NCBI GenBank assembly: GCA_020719895.1
Contig: DYPM01000014.1
Span: 2,960-16,272 of the forward strand
DNA: 13,313 bases
DNA from: Sulfurovum sp.
GTDB lineage: Bacteria; Campylobacterota; Campylobacteria; Campylobacterales; Sulfurovaceae
Direction: 5' to 3'
Below, piece by piece: positions 1-6,650 of the stretch (position 1 is the stretch's first letter; each line of letters opens with the position of its first letter). The notes beneath the pieces were generated by a model that was not told the origin of the DNA, did not search any database, and saw only the letters and a list, made by a program, of their open reading frames with translations. A program made the position numbers and the translations under genes.

Positions 1-24
1 CGAAGACAACTTAGCGTTAGCGTA

Positions 25-48
25 GCCTAATGAACTTGTTCATTAGGC
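25..48. repeat. Perfect 10-bp inverted repeat (hairpin)
   Basis: Arms GCCTAATGAA (25-34) and TTCATTAGGC (39-48) are perfectly complementary around a CTTG loop whose outer C and G can also pair. On the plus strand the stem is followed by GTTATTTTG, a weak T-rich tail, so it could terminate a plus-strand unit entering from the left. On the minus strand, the direction of pyrH, no T-run follows, so a classical intrinsic terminator for the pyrH operon is not supported. The hairpin is seen directly; the function is inferred. Confidence 0.5.
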
Positions 49-56
49 GTTATTTT

Positions 57-73
57 GAGTTCTGAAAGAACTC
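57..73. repeat. Small inverted repeat downstream of pyrH
   Basis: GAGTTC (57-62) and GAACTC (68-73) form a perfect 6-bp stem with a 5-nt loop. It lies between the pyrH stop and the stronger hairpin at 25-48. With the T-rich stretch 50-56 between them, the two stems may form a tandem structure at the 3' end of the pyrH transcript or between convergent units. No T-run follows it on either strand. Confidence 0.3.
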
Positions 74-99
74 TATTAGATAAAAAGAGGGAAGTGAGT

Positions 100-807
100 T
101 TATTTGACGATAGAACAGAGCGAATAGTCTCCTTGCACAATAGCAAGAAGATTTCCCTTTTCAAACATATTACAGACGACAATTGGAAGTTTGTTGTCTT
201 TGGCTTGCGCAATAGAGGTGTCGTCCATCACTTTGATATGATCTTCAAGTGCTTGATCGTAGGAGATTTGGTCGAGTTTCACTGCGTCAGAAAACTTTTT
301 TGGATCTTTATTGTAGATGCCGTCAACTTTTGTTGCCTTAATCAATAGATCTGCACCAATCTCTGAAGCACGAAGTGTAGCTGCTGTATCGGTAGTAAAG
401 TATGGATTTCCAGTGCCACCAGCAAACACCACTACGCGTCCTTTTTCCAAATGTCTTCTTGCACGTCTTACAATAAAGGCTTCACCTATTTGTTGCATAT
501 CAATTGCAGTTTGCAATCGTGTTTCAACGCCAATATGCTCTAATGCCTCTTGTATTGCTACGCCATTAATGACAGTCGCTAACATTCCCATATAGTCACC
601 ACTTGTACGGGTAATAATGCCATCTGCGGCTGCGGTAACGCCACGAATGATATTTCCACCACCAACAACTACACCAACTTCTATGCCTGCCTCGATAAGA
701 GACTGAATCTCACCAGCGATATAGTTAAGAATCTGAGTGTCAATCCCATATCCTTCTGCTCCCGCCAACGCTTCGCCAGAAAATTTCACCAAAACTCTTT
801 TTTTCAC
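100..807 (-). CDS. pyrH: UMP kinase (uridylate kinase)
   Basis: Phosphorylates UMP to UDP with ATP in the cytoplasm, the committed step towards UTP and CTP; bacterial PyrH is a hexamer of the amino acid kinase fold. The 235-residue product has the family landmarks: K8 with SGEAL (10-14), GGGN (49-52), the UMP-binding RTSGDYMGM stretch (67-75), and GTGNPYFTTDTAA (131-143) followed by KATKVDGIY (158-165). Length matches the family, and the sequence closely resembles the H. pylori protein as I remember it. The frame stays open to a GTG at 852, but I chose the GTG at 807: it begins MKKRVLVKFSGEAL, as homologues do, and has AAGG 8 nt upstream, whereas 852 has no ribosome binding site. It is the last gene of the minus-strand unit in this window, 72 bp after the envC-like stop. 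Confidence 0.96.
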   Translation of the reverse strand: MKKRVLVKFSGEALAGAEGYGIDTQILNYIAGEIQSLIEAGIEVGVVVGGGNIIRGVTAAADGIITRTSGDYMGMLATVINGVAIQEALEHIGVETRLQTAIDMQQIGEAFIVRRARRHLEKGRVVVFAGGTGNPYFTTDTAATLRASEIGADLLIKATKVDGIYNKDPKKFSDAVKLDQISYDQALEDHIKVMDDTSIAQAKDNKLPIVVCNMFEKGNLLAIVQGDYSLCSIVK

Positions 808-879
808 TTCAATCGCCTTTTGTAAAATTTTGGGATTGTACACAATCGACACTAAGGGACTGTTTAAAAGCCAATTTTG

Positions 880-2238
880 CTATAGGCTAATGAGGGTCAG
901 TGGATCTATGTGTTGTGAGTTTTGGGTGGCTTCAAAAGTAAGTTTACTGTTCACTTTTCCTATTGTTCCGCCTTGCTTGAGTTTTGTGCCTTGCTTGAGA
1001 GTCGTTCCAAACGAAGAGAGTCCAGCATAAATAGTGTGTAGTTTATTGCTATGAGCAACCACAACAACTTTGCCTAACATACTACTTGTTCCTATGTAAA
1101 CTATCTCTCCGTTGAGTACGTTTTTGACAATGGTATTTTTTTGTGGCGCTTTAATGACGATAGATTCATTATAGATTTTGATGTGATAGAGTGGATCATA
1201 ATAGGTTCCAAAACGTTTGACAACTTTTCCTCCCTTCATAGGAGAGATGGCTTTTGTGCCTTTGTATTGGGCTGTTTTTGGGGCTTTGTAAGAGGATTTA
1301 AAATCGCGCATCTCTTGGCTTACTTGTTCGACTTTGGTGCGTTCTTGGAGTGCAAGTTTGGCTTTTTCTTCTGCTTTTTTCTTCTCTTTTTCATTTTTGG
1401 CATTTGCAAGAGCGATTTTAGCTTTTCGTTCTTTTTCTTTTGCTATTCGAAGTTTGGCTTTTCGTTCTCTTTCGATTTTCATCGCTTTTTTGCGCGCTTC
1501 TTCCGCCTTTTTTTCCTCTTCTACTTCTTGAACTTGCAAGATTTTTAATTTTGAAAGAGTCTCTCTAAGAGAGCTTTGTTTTTTGATGATTTTCTCAAGT
1601 TCTCCTTGGTATTTCTCTTCCTCTTGGTTTAAACGTTTGAGTAATAACTCTTTTGTTTCTTTTCGTTTCAAGTAAGCGATTTGCTCTTTGTTGATAGCAC
1701 TCATTTGTTGTTTTAGGCTGTTGCCTTGTTTGGTTGTGTTTTCTTTTTTTTGTTCGAGTGATACGATATCTTTTTGGAGTGTTTGCATTTGGCGATCATT
1801 GTAGTCTTTGTAGCTTTTGAAGAGTTCTTGAAGAATGATTGACTCTTGTGTTGGTGTACCCATCTGTTCGAGAGCAAAAGTAATAGAGAGTTGTTTGGTA
1901 ACTGCATTGATAAAAGCATCTTCTTTTGTTTTCATCTCTTTATTGATATCTTTGAGCGTTGAAGTGGAATTTTTGAGTGCTTTTTTAAGTCGTGCGTATT
2001 CGTTTTCTACTTTTCCTTCATCAAAATTAAGTTGTTTAATCTTCTCTTCAATTTGATCTAATTGATCTACGCTGACCTTAATATCTCCAACTACTTTGTT
2101 GAGTTTGAGATTTGTCATTGTCTGTTCATTTTTAGTACTTTTGAGTACATTTTTGGAATTTTCGATCTTTTTTTCTATTTTTGTCTCACCAAAAAGAAGT
2201 GTAAAACCTAAAAAAAAGAGAAGCAGAACGTGTATCAC
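880..2238 (-). CDS. envC: EnvC-like coiled-coil protein with degenerate LytM (M23) domain
   Basis: Likely periplasmic partner of FtsEX that activates a peptidoglycan amidase at the division site. Residues 2-17 are a hydrophobic signal sequence. About 20-310 is a long coiled coil, especially rich in Lys, Glu, Ala and Arg at about 240-305. About 330-452 is a LytM/M23 fold. The metallopeptidase motifs are broken: HxGxD reads HIKIY (from H352), and the usual HxH near the end reads KLTFE (432-436). E. coli EnvC is also degenerate and acts as an activator, so I infer a regulatory rather than peptidase role. The start is the GTG at 2238, whose GTGA overlaps the ftsX stop and which has AAGGGG 7-8 nt upstream; the frame could extend to a TTG at 2271 but without a comparable signal. 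Product 452 residues. The envC name rests on domain layout and ftsEX linkage, not close identity. Confidence 0.85.
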   Translation of the reverse strand: MIHVLLLFFLGFTLLFGETKIEKKIENSKNVLKSTKNEQTMTNLKLNKVVGDIKVSVDQLDQIEEKIKQLNFDEGKVENEYARLKKALKNSTSTLKDINKEMKTKEDAFINAVTKQLSITFALEQMGTPTQESIILQELFKSYKDYNDRQMQTLQKDIVSLEQKKENTTKQGNSLKQQMSAINKEQIAYLKRKETKELLLKRLNQEEEKYQGELEKIIKKQSSLRETLSKLKILQVQEVEEEKKAEEARKKAMKIERERKAKLRIAKEKERKAKIALANAKNEKEKKKAEEKAKLALQERTKVEQVSQEMRDFKSSYKAPKTAQYKGTKAISPMKGGKVVKRFGTYYDPLYHIKIYNESIVIKAPQKNTIVKNVLNGEIVYIGTSSMLGKVVVVAHSNKLHTIYAGLSSFGTTLKQGTKLKQGGTIGKVNSKLTFEATQNSQHIDPLTLISL

Positions 2239-3050
2239 TCTTGTACCCCTTTGGTACTGTACACTACCCAATATACAGAGGTAATGACCAACACAAATGC
2301 ACTAAGTAGCAAAACAGCAATATCAGAAACCCTAAAAAGTTTCTCATAGTGTTGTGTCACAATGTCAATATTGCTCTGCATTGCCCAAACATATTTGGTA
2401 TACGCAAAAACAGTGCTGACAATTATCATAGACAAAACAGCATCTATGAGTGCGATACGGAAAAGTACACCACTGCGATGCGTCATTGTTGCTCCAAACA
2501 ACTCCATAATTTGCATACGATCTTTATGGGCATATTTCCAAATTTCCATCTGTTTGATAATCAAAAAGAAACTCACGACACTTAAAAAGAGTATAAATAT
2601 TCGAAGCATAAATTTGACCAACATAAAAAGTCTGTATTTTGCCAAGTAGTGTTCACCGAAGGTTTCTACTTTGCGAATTTCTATATCTTTGAGTAGATCA
2701 GTTTTGATTTTTTGAATGACTGAAGCATCTATATAACTATCAAGATGCAAAGAGTAAAAATAAGGAAGATTTCCTATTAGTTTTGTTTTGGCTTCTTTGG
2801 AAATATCGTTGATGTATTGTGTGACGATAGCTTCACGATCAATGGCTTCGCTTTGTGTGATATGAGAGTTGAGCGTATGAAATTGTTCAGTACTTCGTGG
2901 TACTTCGCTGACTACTAAAATAGAATAACCTTTTTTGAGTCCATCTTCGTAGCTGTCTGTGGTACGGTCAAAAACCATAAAAAATTCAACTCCAAGGAGT
3001 ATCGAAATCAATGAAAGAATAAACATTAGATGGTTTTTAGTGTGTTTCAT
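2235..3050 (-). CDS. ftsX: Cell division protein FtsX (ABC transporter-like permease)
   Basis: Membrane subunit of the FtsEX complex, which passes ATP-driven conformational change across the inner membrane to an EnvC-type activator. The 271-residue product has the FtsX topology: TM1 about 8-28, an extracytoplasmic domain about 29-140, TM2 about 143-167, a cytosolic coupling segment containing MQIMELFGAT (179-188), TM3 about 196-218 and TM4 about 242-263. The coupling segment resembles the family's conserved cytosolic loop that contacts FtsE. I chose ATG 3050, which follows AAGGGA by 4-5 nt and overlaps the end of ftsE by 14 bp; a TTG at 3068 in frame is less likely. The stop overlaps the envC-like start (GTGA), suggesting translational coupling. 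Sequence identity in this family is low, so the call rests on topology plus position between ftsE and the LytM gene. Confidence 0.9.
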   Translation of the reverse strand: MKHTKNHLMFILSLISILLGVEFFMVFDRTTDSYEDGLKKGYSILVVSEVPRSTEQFHTLNSHITQSEAIDREAIVTQYINDISKEAKTKLIGNLPYFYSLHLDSYIDASVIQKIKTDLLKDIEIRKVETFGEHYLAKYRLFMLVKFMLRIFILFLSVVSFFLIIKQMEIWKYAHKDRMQIMELFGATMTHRSGVLFRIALIDAVLSMIIVSTVFAYTKYVWAMQSNIDIVTQHYEKLFRVSDIAVLLLSAFVLVITSVYWVVYSTKGVQE

Positions 3051-3717
3051 AAATTCCCTTGCCTTCAATAATAAAATGGCGATAAGGTAGAGAGAAAAGT
3101 TCTGGAATTTTGTGTGTTACTACTATGATAGTGCTACCAAACTGCAAACACGCACTCTCCAAAAGATCCCAAATGACATTTGATGAGTTTTTATCAAGAT
3201 TTCCTGTTGGTTCATCGGCCAATATAATGACTGGGTTTTTGGAGATAGCTCGTGCTAAACCAACACGTTGTTGTTCTCCACCACTAAGCTCCAAGGGATA
3301 ACGATCAGCAAGTTCACTTAGTTTGATGTGTCGAAGCAGACGATTGGCTTGTGCATTTTGTATCTCTTGATTGTAACCTGCAATAATCAAAGGCAATACA
3401 ATATTTTTGGCGATAGTCCACTCGTTGATCAAACGATAGTTTTGAAAAATAATTCCCAACTCGGTACGTAATTTTTGGAGTCTGCCACTGCTGATATTTG
3501 TCATATCTGCACCATTGATATGTAACGTTCCATGGATTGGTTTCATCTCACCATACAGCGATTTAAGTAGTGTAGATTTCCCAGAACCACTAGGTCCTGT
3601 GATAAAAATGAACTCCCCTTTACGAATAGCAAAGCTCGCGTTTTTGATCACTTCGTTATACCCTTTTTCATTTTGGTATGCGAGTGTCAAATGGGAAGCA
3701 GTGATCATGTTAGGCAT
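3037..3717 (-). CDS. ftsE: Cell division ATP-binding protein FtsE
   Basis: Cytoplasmic ATPase of FtsEX, which couples ATP hydrolysis at the septum to FtsX. All ABC ATPase motifs are intact in the 226 residues: Walker A GPSGSGKST (41-49), Q-loop Gln92, signature LSGGEQQR (144-151), Walker B VIILADEP (163-170) with catalytic E169, D-loop GNLD (172-175) and H-loop His202. The EPTGNLD segment and size fit FtsE/LolD-type ATPases, and the adjoining ftsX decides for FtsE. The ATG at 3717 is preceded by AAAGGAG with a 7-nt gap, overlaps the trmB end by 13 bp and is well supported; ATG 3708 is a less likely alternative. Confidence 0.95.
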   Translation of the reverse strand: MPNMITASHLTLAYQNEKGYNEVIKNASFAIRKGEFIFITGPSGSGKSTLLKSLYGEMKPIHGTLHINGADMTNISSGRLQKLRTELGIIFQNYRLINEWTIAKNIVLPLIIAGYNQEIQNAQANRLLRHIKLSELADRYPLELSGGEQQRVGLARAISKNPVIILADEPTGNLDKNSSNVIWDLLESACLQFGSTIIVVTHKIPELFSLPYRHFIIEGKGIYETH

Positions 3718-4907
3718 ATCTTGACTCCTTTGCGAAAAATCTCAACGATAGTACGATGGGCGGCGATCGTAACCACCATTTTTATTGGATTGGAGGCGTA
3801 ATAACTCGCCCCACTCTTGTCGATTGTGATGTATCTGTGTTCGGGACGATCAAAACTTCCGAACGAACATCGAATGAGCAGTGCATTTTCACCTATTTTG
3901 TAGATGCGTTCAAAATGCACAAAAAAATTCTCACCAATGACTGTTTCTTTTGGTAACACTTTTTCAAGATTATTTTGATATTTTATCTCATCAAAACTAA
4001 AATCTTCTAAGGAGAGACGCTCTTTAGAGATCTCCAAAGAGGTGACATAAACATCGTAAATATCTTTTGATTGACGCAACCAGCGTGCCTCGTATTTGCT
4101 TATGATTTCTAAGGCTTGATTTTTACGAATCTCAATATTTGTTTTGGGTATTTCCGAATGTAAAAATGTCTCAAGAGAGTAACGAAAATAGGTGTCGCTG
4201 TCTGTACGCAACTCCAATTGACCTCCTTGTTTTAAAACTCGCATTGACTCTTCTAAGAATCCTTTAGAAATCACACGTCGATGCGGACGTTTGTCCCACG
4301 GTACAGGAAAGTGGACATAGATACGTTCGCATTGGTTTGAGGGCAACATCTCCAAAAAAAGCCTTGCATCGTAATTGACTATCCAAATATTTTCGATTCC
4401 TTGGATTGTGATTTGTTTGAGAACTTGTTGTGCGGATGGCGTATGAATCTCTAATCCAATAAAAAGTGTATCAGGATTTTTTTTGGCTTGATACATCAGA
4501 TGTCTGCCACTGCCAAATCCTACTTCAATAGCAATCTTCTTTTTGGGATAAACCATCTCTTTGAAATCTTCTATTTTTTTGAAAGCTTCTGATGCAAGAG
4601 GTGGTTTAGCCGATGCAATTGCAATATTGGAATACTCCACTTCTACGTTAAGTTTTGTAGCAATCTGCTCTAAAACCTCTTTGAGTAGTGTGACTTTAAG
4701 AGGTCGAGTGATTTTGTCGTATTTTAGGAGTTCTGATGTGCCATCAAATTTGAGTTGGAGTAAAAAAATCTCTCCTTTATAAGAGACTCCCCACACTTCA
4801 TCTTTTGTTTCATCGATTGCTTTGGCTCTAAAAGTGAGAAGTTCTCCTTTTTCAATCTCAGCATTGATAATGTCATGATCAAATGGTTTTAGTTTTAGAT
4901 GTGGCAT
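3705..4907 (-). CDS. trmB: tRNA (guanine-N7-)-methyltransferase, long Campylobacterota form
   Basis: Makes m7G in tRNA (usually position 46) using S-adenosylmethionine. The Rossmann-type methyltransferase domain is about 120-290: SAM-binding EVGFGSGRHL (128-137), the acidic GLEIH strand (151-155), the TrmB signature FPVPWDKRPHRR (200-211) and ELRTDSDTY (232-240). The usual FPDPW reads FPVPW here. At 400 residues it is much longer than the roughly 240-residue E. coli enzyme, with an N-terminal extension of about 115 residues and a C-terminal one of about 110. I recall the C. jejuni orthologue being similarly long, so this is probably a lineage form rather than a fusion error. ATG 4907 has AAGGA upstream, and that site overlaps the TAA stop of the preceding lipoprotein gene. 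The 3' end overlaps ftsE by 13 bp. Confidence 0.93.
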   Translation of the reverse strand: MPHLKLKPFDHDIINAEIEKGELLTFRAKAIDETKDEVWGVSYKGEIFLLQLKFDGTSELLKYDKITRPLKVTLLKEVLEQIATKLNVEVEYSNIAIASAKPPLASEAFKKIEDFKEMVYPKKKIAIEVGFGSGRHLMYQAKKNPDTLFIGLEIHTPSAQQVLKQITIQGIENIWIVNYDARLFLEMLPSNQCERIYVHFPVPWDKRPHRRVISKGFLEESMRVLKQGGQLELRTDSDTYFRYSLETFLHSEIPKTNIEIRKNQALEIISKYEARWLRQSKDIYDVYVTSLEISKERLSLEDFSFDEIKYQNNLEKVLPKETVIGENFFVHFERIYKIGENALLIRCSFGSFDRPEHRYITIDKSGASYYASNPIKMVVTIAAHRTIVEIFRKGVKICLT

Positions 4908-4914
4908 CTTTTCC

Positions 4915-5571
4915 TTATTTCAAAATAACTTGTGTGGTGACACTTGGCTCGGAGATACCGCCATCATAACTTTTTGCAAACACTCTGTAGTTGTAGATTC
5001 TTTTGGGTGAAACATCTGTATCAATATATTCTGACATCAAATGACCTTGTACCTCCATAATAGGCTCAAAATCCTCTCTCTCTTCAGAACGTTCAACAAT
5101 ATAAGAAGCGACACTTTGATCAAGGTGTGGTCTCCACAATAATTTGACCGCTTCACTTCCCATCGGATAAGCACTCAAAAATGAAATGCCATCAAGTGCT
5201 TTAGGCGTAGCAATAGAGATCTCTACGCCTTGTGACTCAATATAGTCGTTGAATGTTTTAAACACATAACGATATGCATGATCTGGCATCACTCTTTTAT
5301 CAACAAAGTGCGTTGCAAATCGATTGTCCACCGTCCCTACTATTTTGAGTTCTCTGTAATATTCAGAGACTTCAGCACGATAGACATAAATCCCTTCGAC
5401 ATTTGTATCTTCTATAGGTTGCCACTCAAATCCTATTTCATTGCGTTTTGGAATCGCTATGAGTTGAGAAATATCAGTGAGTGCCATTTCTGCTTCGAGA
5501 TTTTTGGGTACGCACCCTGTATTAGAAAGAGCTAAAATAGCTATCAAAAAAAGCAGGATCAACTTTTTCAT
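4915..5571 (-). CDS. FlpA-like fibronectin type III lipoprotein
   Basis: Predicted surface or periplasmic lipoprotein of 218 residues. Residues 1-19 are a hydrophobic signal ending at Cys20 in SNTGC, an atypical lipobox with Asn at -3. About 36-124 and 125-216 look like two fibronectin type III domains, each with the WxP core pattern (FEWQPIED 49-56; LLWRPHLD 144-151), an IYVYR or YIVER strand and a YRY or YNYRV strand near the end. In C. jejuni the gene in this operon position is flpA (Cj1279c), a fibronectin-binding adhesin that I recall as about 410 residues with three such domains, so this copy is shorter. Adhesion is not shown here; a housekeeping envelope role is equally possible. I chose ATG 5571 (AAGGGA 6 nt upstream) over TTG 5589. 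The first 50 bp overlap the end of the pseudouridine synthase gene. Confidence 0.82.
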   Translation of the reverse strand: MKKLILLFLIAILALSNTGCVPKNLEAEMALTDISQLIAIPKRNEIGFEWQPIEDTNVEGIYVYRAEVSEYYRELKIVGTVDNRFATHFVDKRVMPDHAYRYVFKTFNDYIESQGVEISIATPKALDGISFLSAYPMGSEAVKLLWRPHLDQSVASYIVERSEEREDFEPIMEVQGHLMSEYIDTDVSPKRIYNYRVFAKSYDGGISEPSVTTQVILK

Positions 5572-6478
5572 AAAGAGTCCCTTGGTCAAAATAATTCACA
5601 ATATACTCTCTCATATCATCAAATAATGGAGCTGTGAATTCCATTTTTTTACCTGTGATAGGATGGATGAGATAGAGTAGATAAGCGTGGAGATAAACGC
5701 GCGGAATTGTATCTTTTTTGCTCTTAAAGCCATATAACCCATCTCCTAAAATATGTCTTCCTATGCTATTGAGATGTACTCGTATTTGATGGGTTCTTCC
5801 TGTATAGAGTTTTGTACCGATGAGTTCAGTATCTTGTGTGCTTTGGGCTATTTTGGCAAATGCAGTTTTGGCTGTTTTACCATTTTCTACAACGTCCATT
5901 TTGAGACGATGTGTTGGGTGTCGTCCTATGGGTTTTTCGACGATTACATTCTCTTTGAGTGGACAATCAATGAGAGCTAAGTAGTAGCGTCCCATACTTT
6001 TGTCTCTAAGCTGTAAACTTAGTTTTTCATGTACTTCGTTGGTTTTGGCGACTACTAATGCTCCAGTCGTCTCTTTGTCGATACGATGGACAATCCCGTG
6101 ACGCTCTTCGCCTGCGATTGTCGAAAGTGATACGCCATAGTGTATCAGCCAATCTACCAATGTAGGTTCTTTGACAGAAGGTGCATAATGGACAACCAAA
6201 CCTGAAGGTTTATTGACAACCATAAAATACTCATCTTCATAGAGTACTTCTACATCAAAATCTATTTTTTGTGGCTCTTTTTTTTCTGCTTCCTTAAAAG
6301 TATACGCTATCGTGTCTCCTGCTTCTATTTTTAAACTTGTTTTGAGTGTTTCTGTTTCATTGACGCTAACCAATCCTTCTCTGATGAGTTTTTCTATTTG
6401 GTTGCGACTGATATTGAGATGCGAAGCGAGGAGCCTATCGAGCCTATTGGAATGTGTTGCGGTAAATATTTCTATCAC
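5522..6478 (-). CDS. RluA/RluD-family RNA pseudouridine synthase
   Basis: Converts specific uridines, probably in 23S rRNA, to pseudouridine. The 318 residues have an N-terminal S4 RNA-binding domain (about 10-60, with NRLDRLLASHL and VSVN), then the RluA-family catalytic domain: VVNKPSGLVVH (87-97), catalytic-loop HRIDKETTGA (131-140) with nucleophile Asp134, and GRTHQIRVHL (227-236). S4 plus RluA architecture fits RluD or RluC; I cannot decide which site it modifies, so no symbol is given. The GTG start at 6478 has GGAG 10 nt upstream and is the only plausible start. It is the first gene of the minus-strand unit, about 30 nt downstream of the predicted transcription start, and diverges from frdC. 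Its last 50 bp encode, in another frame, the signal peptide of the next gene. Confidence 0.93.
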   Translation of the reverse strand: MIEIFTATHSNRLDRLLASHLNISRNQIEKLIREGLVSVNETETLKTSLKIEAGDTIAYTFKEAEKKEPQKIDFDVEVLYEDEYFMVVNKPSGLVVHYAPSVKEPTLVDWLIHYGVSLSTIAGEERHGIVHRIDKETTGALVVAKTNEVHEKLSLQLRDKSMGRYYLALIDCPLKENVIVEKPIGRHPTHRLKMDVVENGKTAKTAFAKIAQSTQDTELIGTKLYTGRTHQIRVHLNSIGRHILGDGLYGFKSKKDTIPRVYLHAYLLYLIHPITGKKMEFTAPLFDDMREYIVNYFDQGTLYEKVDPAFFDSYFSSF

Positions 6479-6515
6479 GCTTGGTGTTCTCCGATAAAAG
6501 GTTGCTTGAAGTGTG

Positions 6516-6521
6516 ATTATA
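6516..6521 (-). promoter_or_regulatory. Predicted -10 box for the minus-strand operon
   Basis: The minus strand reads TATAAT at 6521-6516, a consensus sigma-70 -10 element, 37 nt upstream of the GTG start at 6478. No clear -35 box is seen at the usual spacing, which is common for housekeeping promoters in Campylobacterota. It would drive the seven-gene unit ending in pyrH. Confidence 0.55.
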
Positions 6522-6566
6522 GCTTTTGGTTGTTCAAAACGTTACGCAATAAGAGATAAAAGTATT

Positions 6567-6603
6567 GACAAAATCTACTGAATATCAACTTTTGAATTTT
6601 GTC
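6567..6603. promoter_or_regulatory. 8-bp inverted repeat upstream of the frd promoter (possible operator)
   Basis: GACAAAAT (6567-6574) and ATTTTGTC (6596-6603) are perfect inverted copies with 21 nt between them, so the arm centres are 29 bp apart, close to three helical turns. The right arm ends 14 nt before the frd -10 box, covering its -35 region, and the left arm lies between the two divergent promoters. A dimeric regulator site is possible. Short repeats this AT-rich also arise by chance. Confidence 0.3.
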
Positions 6604-6617
6604 TTAATCGTTTTTGT

Positions 6618-6623
6618 TATAAT
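6618..6623 (+). promoter_or_regulatory. Predicted extended -10 promoter of the frd operon
   Basis: TATAAT at 6618-6623 is preceded by TG with one base between (6615-6617), an extended -10 element, and by a T-rich upstream stretch typical of Campylobacterota sigma-70 promoters. A start site near 6630 would leave a leader of about 20 nt with the AAGG ribosome binding site (6641-6644) before the frdC ATG. A TTGACA at 6565 is too far away to be its -35. Confidence 0.65.
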
Positions 6624-6650
6624 TTTGCGAAAATTATCCAAAGGCAGAGT

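Noticed and set aside
808..852. N-terminal extension of PyrH from a GTG at 852
   Set aside because: It lacks a ribosome binding site, homologues start near KKRVLVKFSGEAL, and the GTG at 807 has AAGG 8 nt upstream.
2239..2271. TTG start giving an 11-residue longer EnvC-like protein
   Set aside because: The GTG at 2238 overlaps the ftsX stop, has a strong AAGGGG site and puts the signal sequence directly at the N-terminus.
3051..3068. TTG start for FtsX
   Set aside because: The ATG at 3050 has AAGGGA just upstream; the extra six residues have no support.
6565..6570. TTGACA as a -35 box
   Set aside because: No -10 box lies 16-18 nt downstream, and the frd TATAAT is about 47 nt away.
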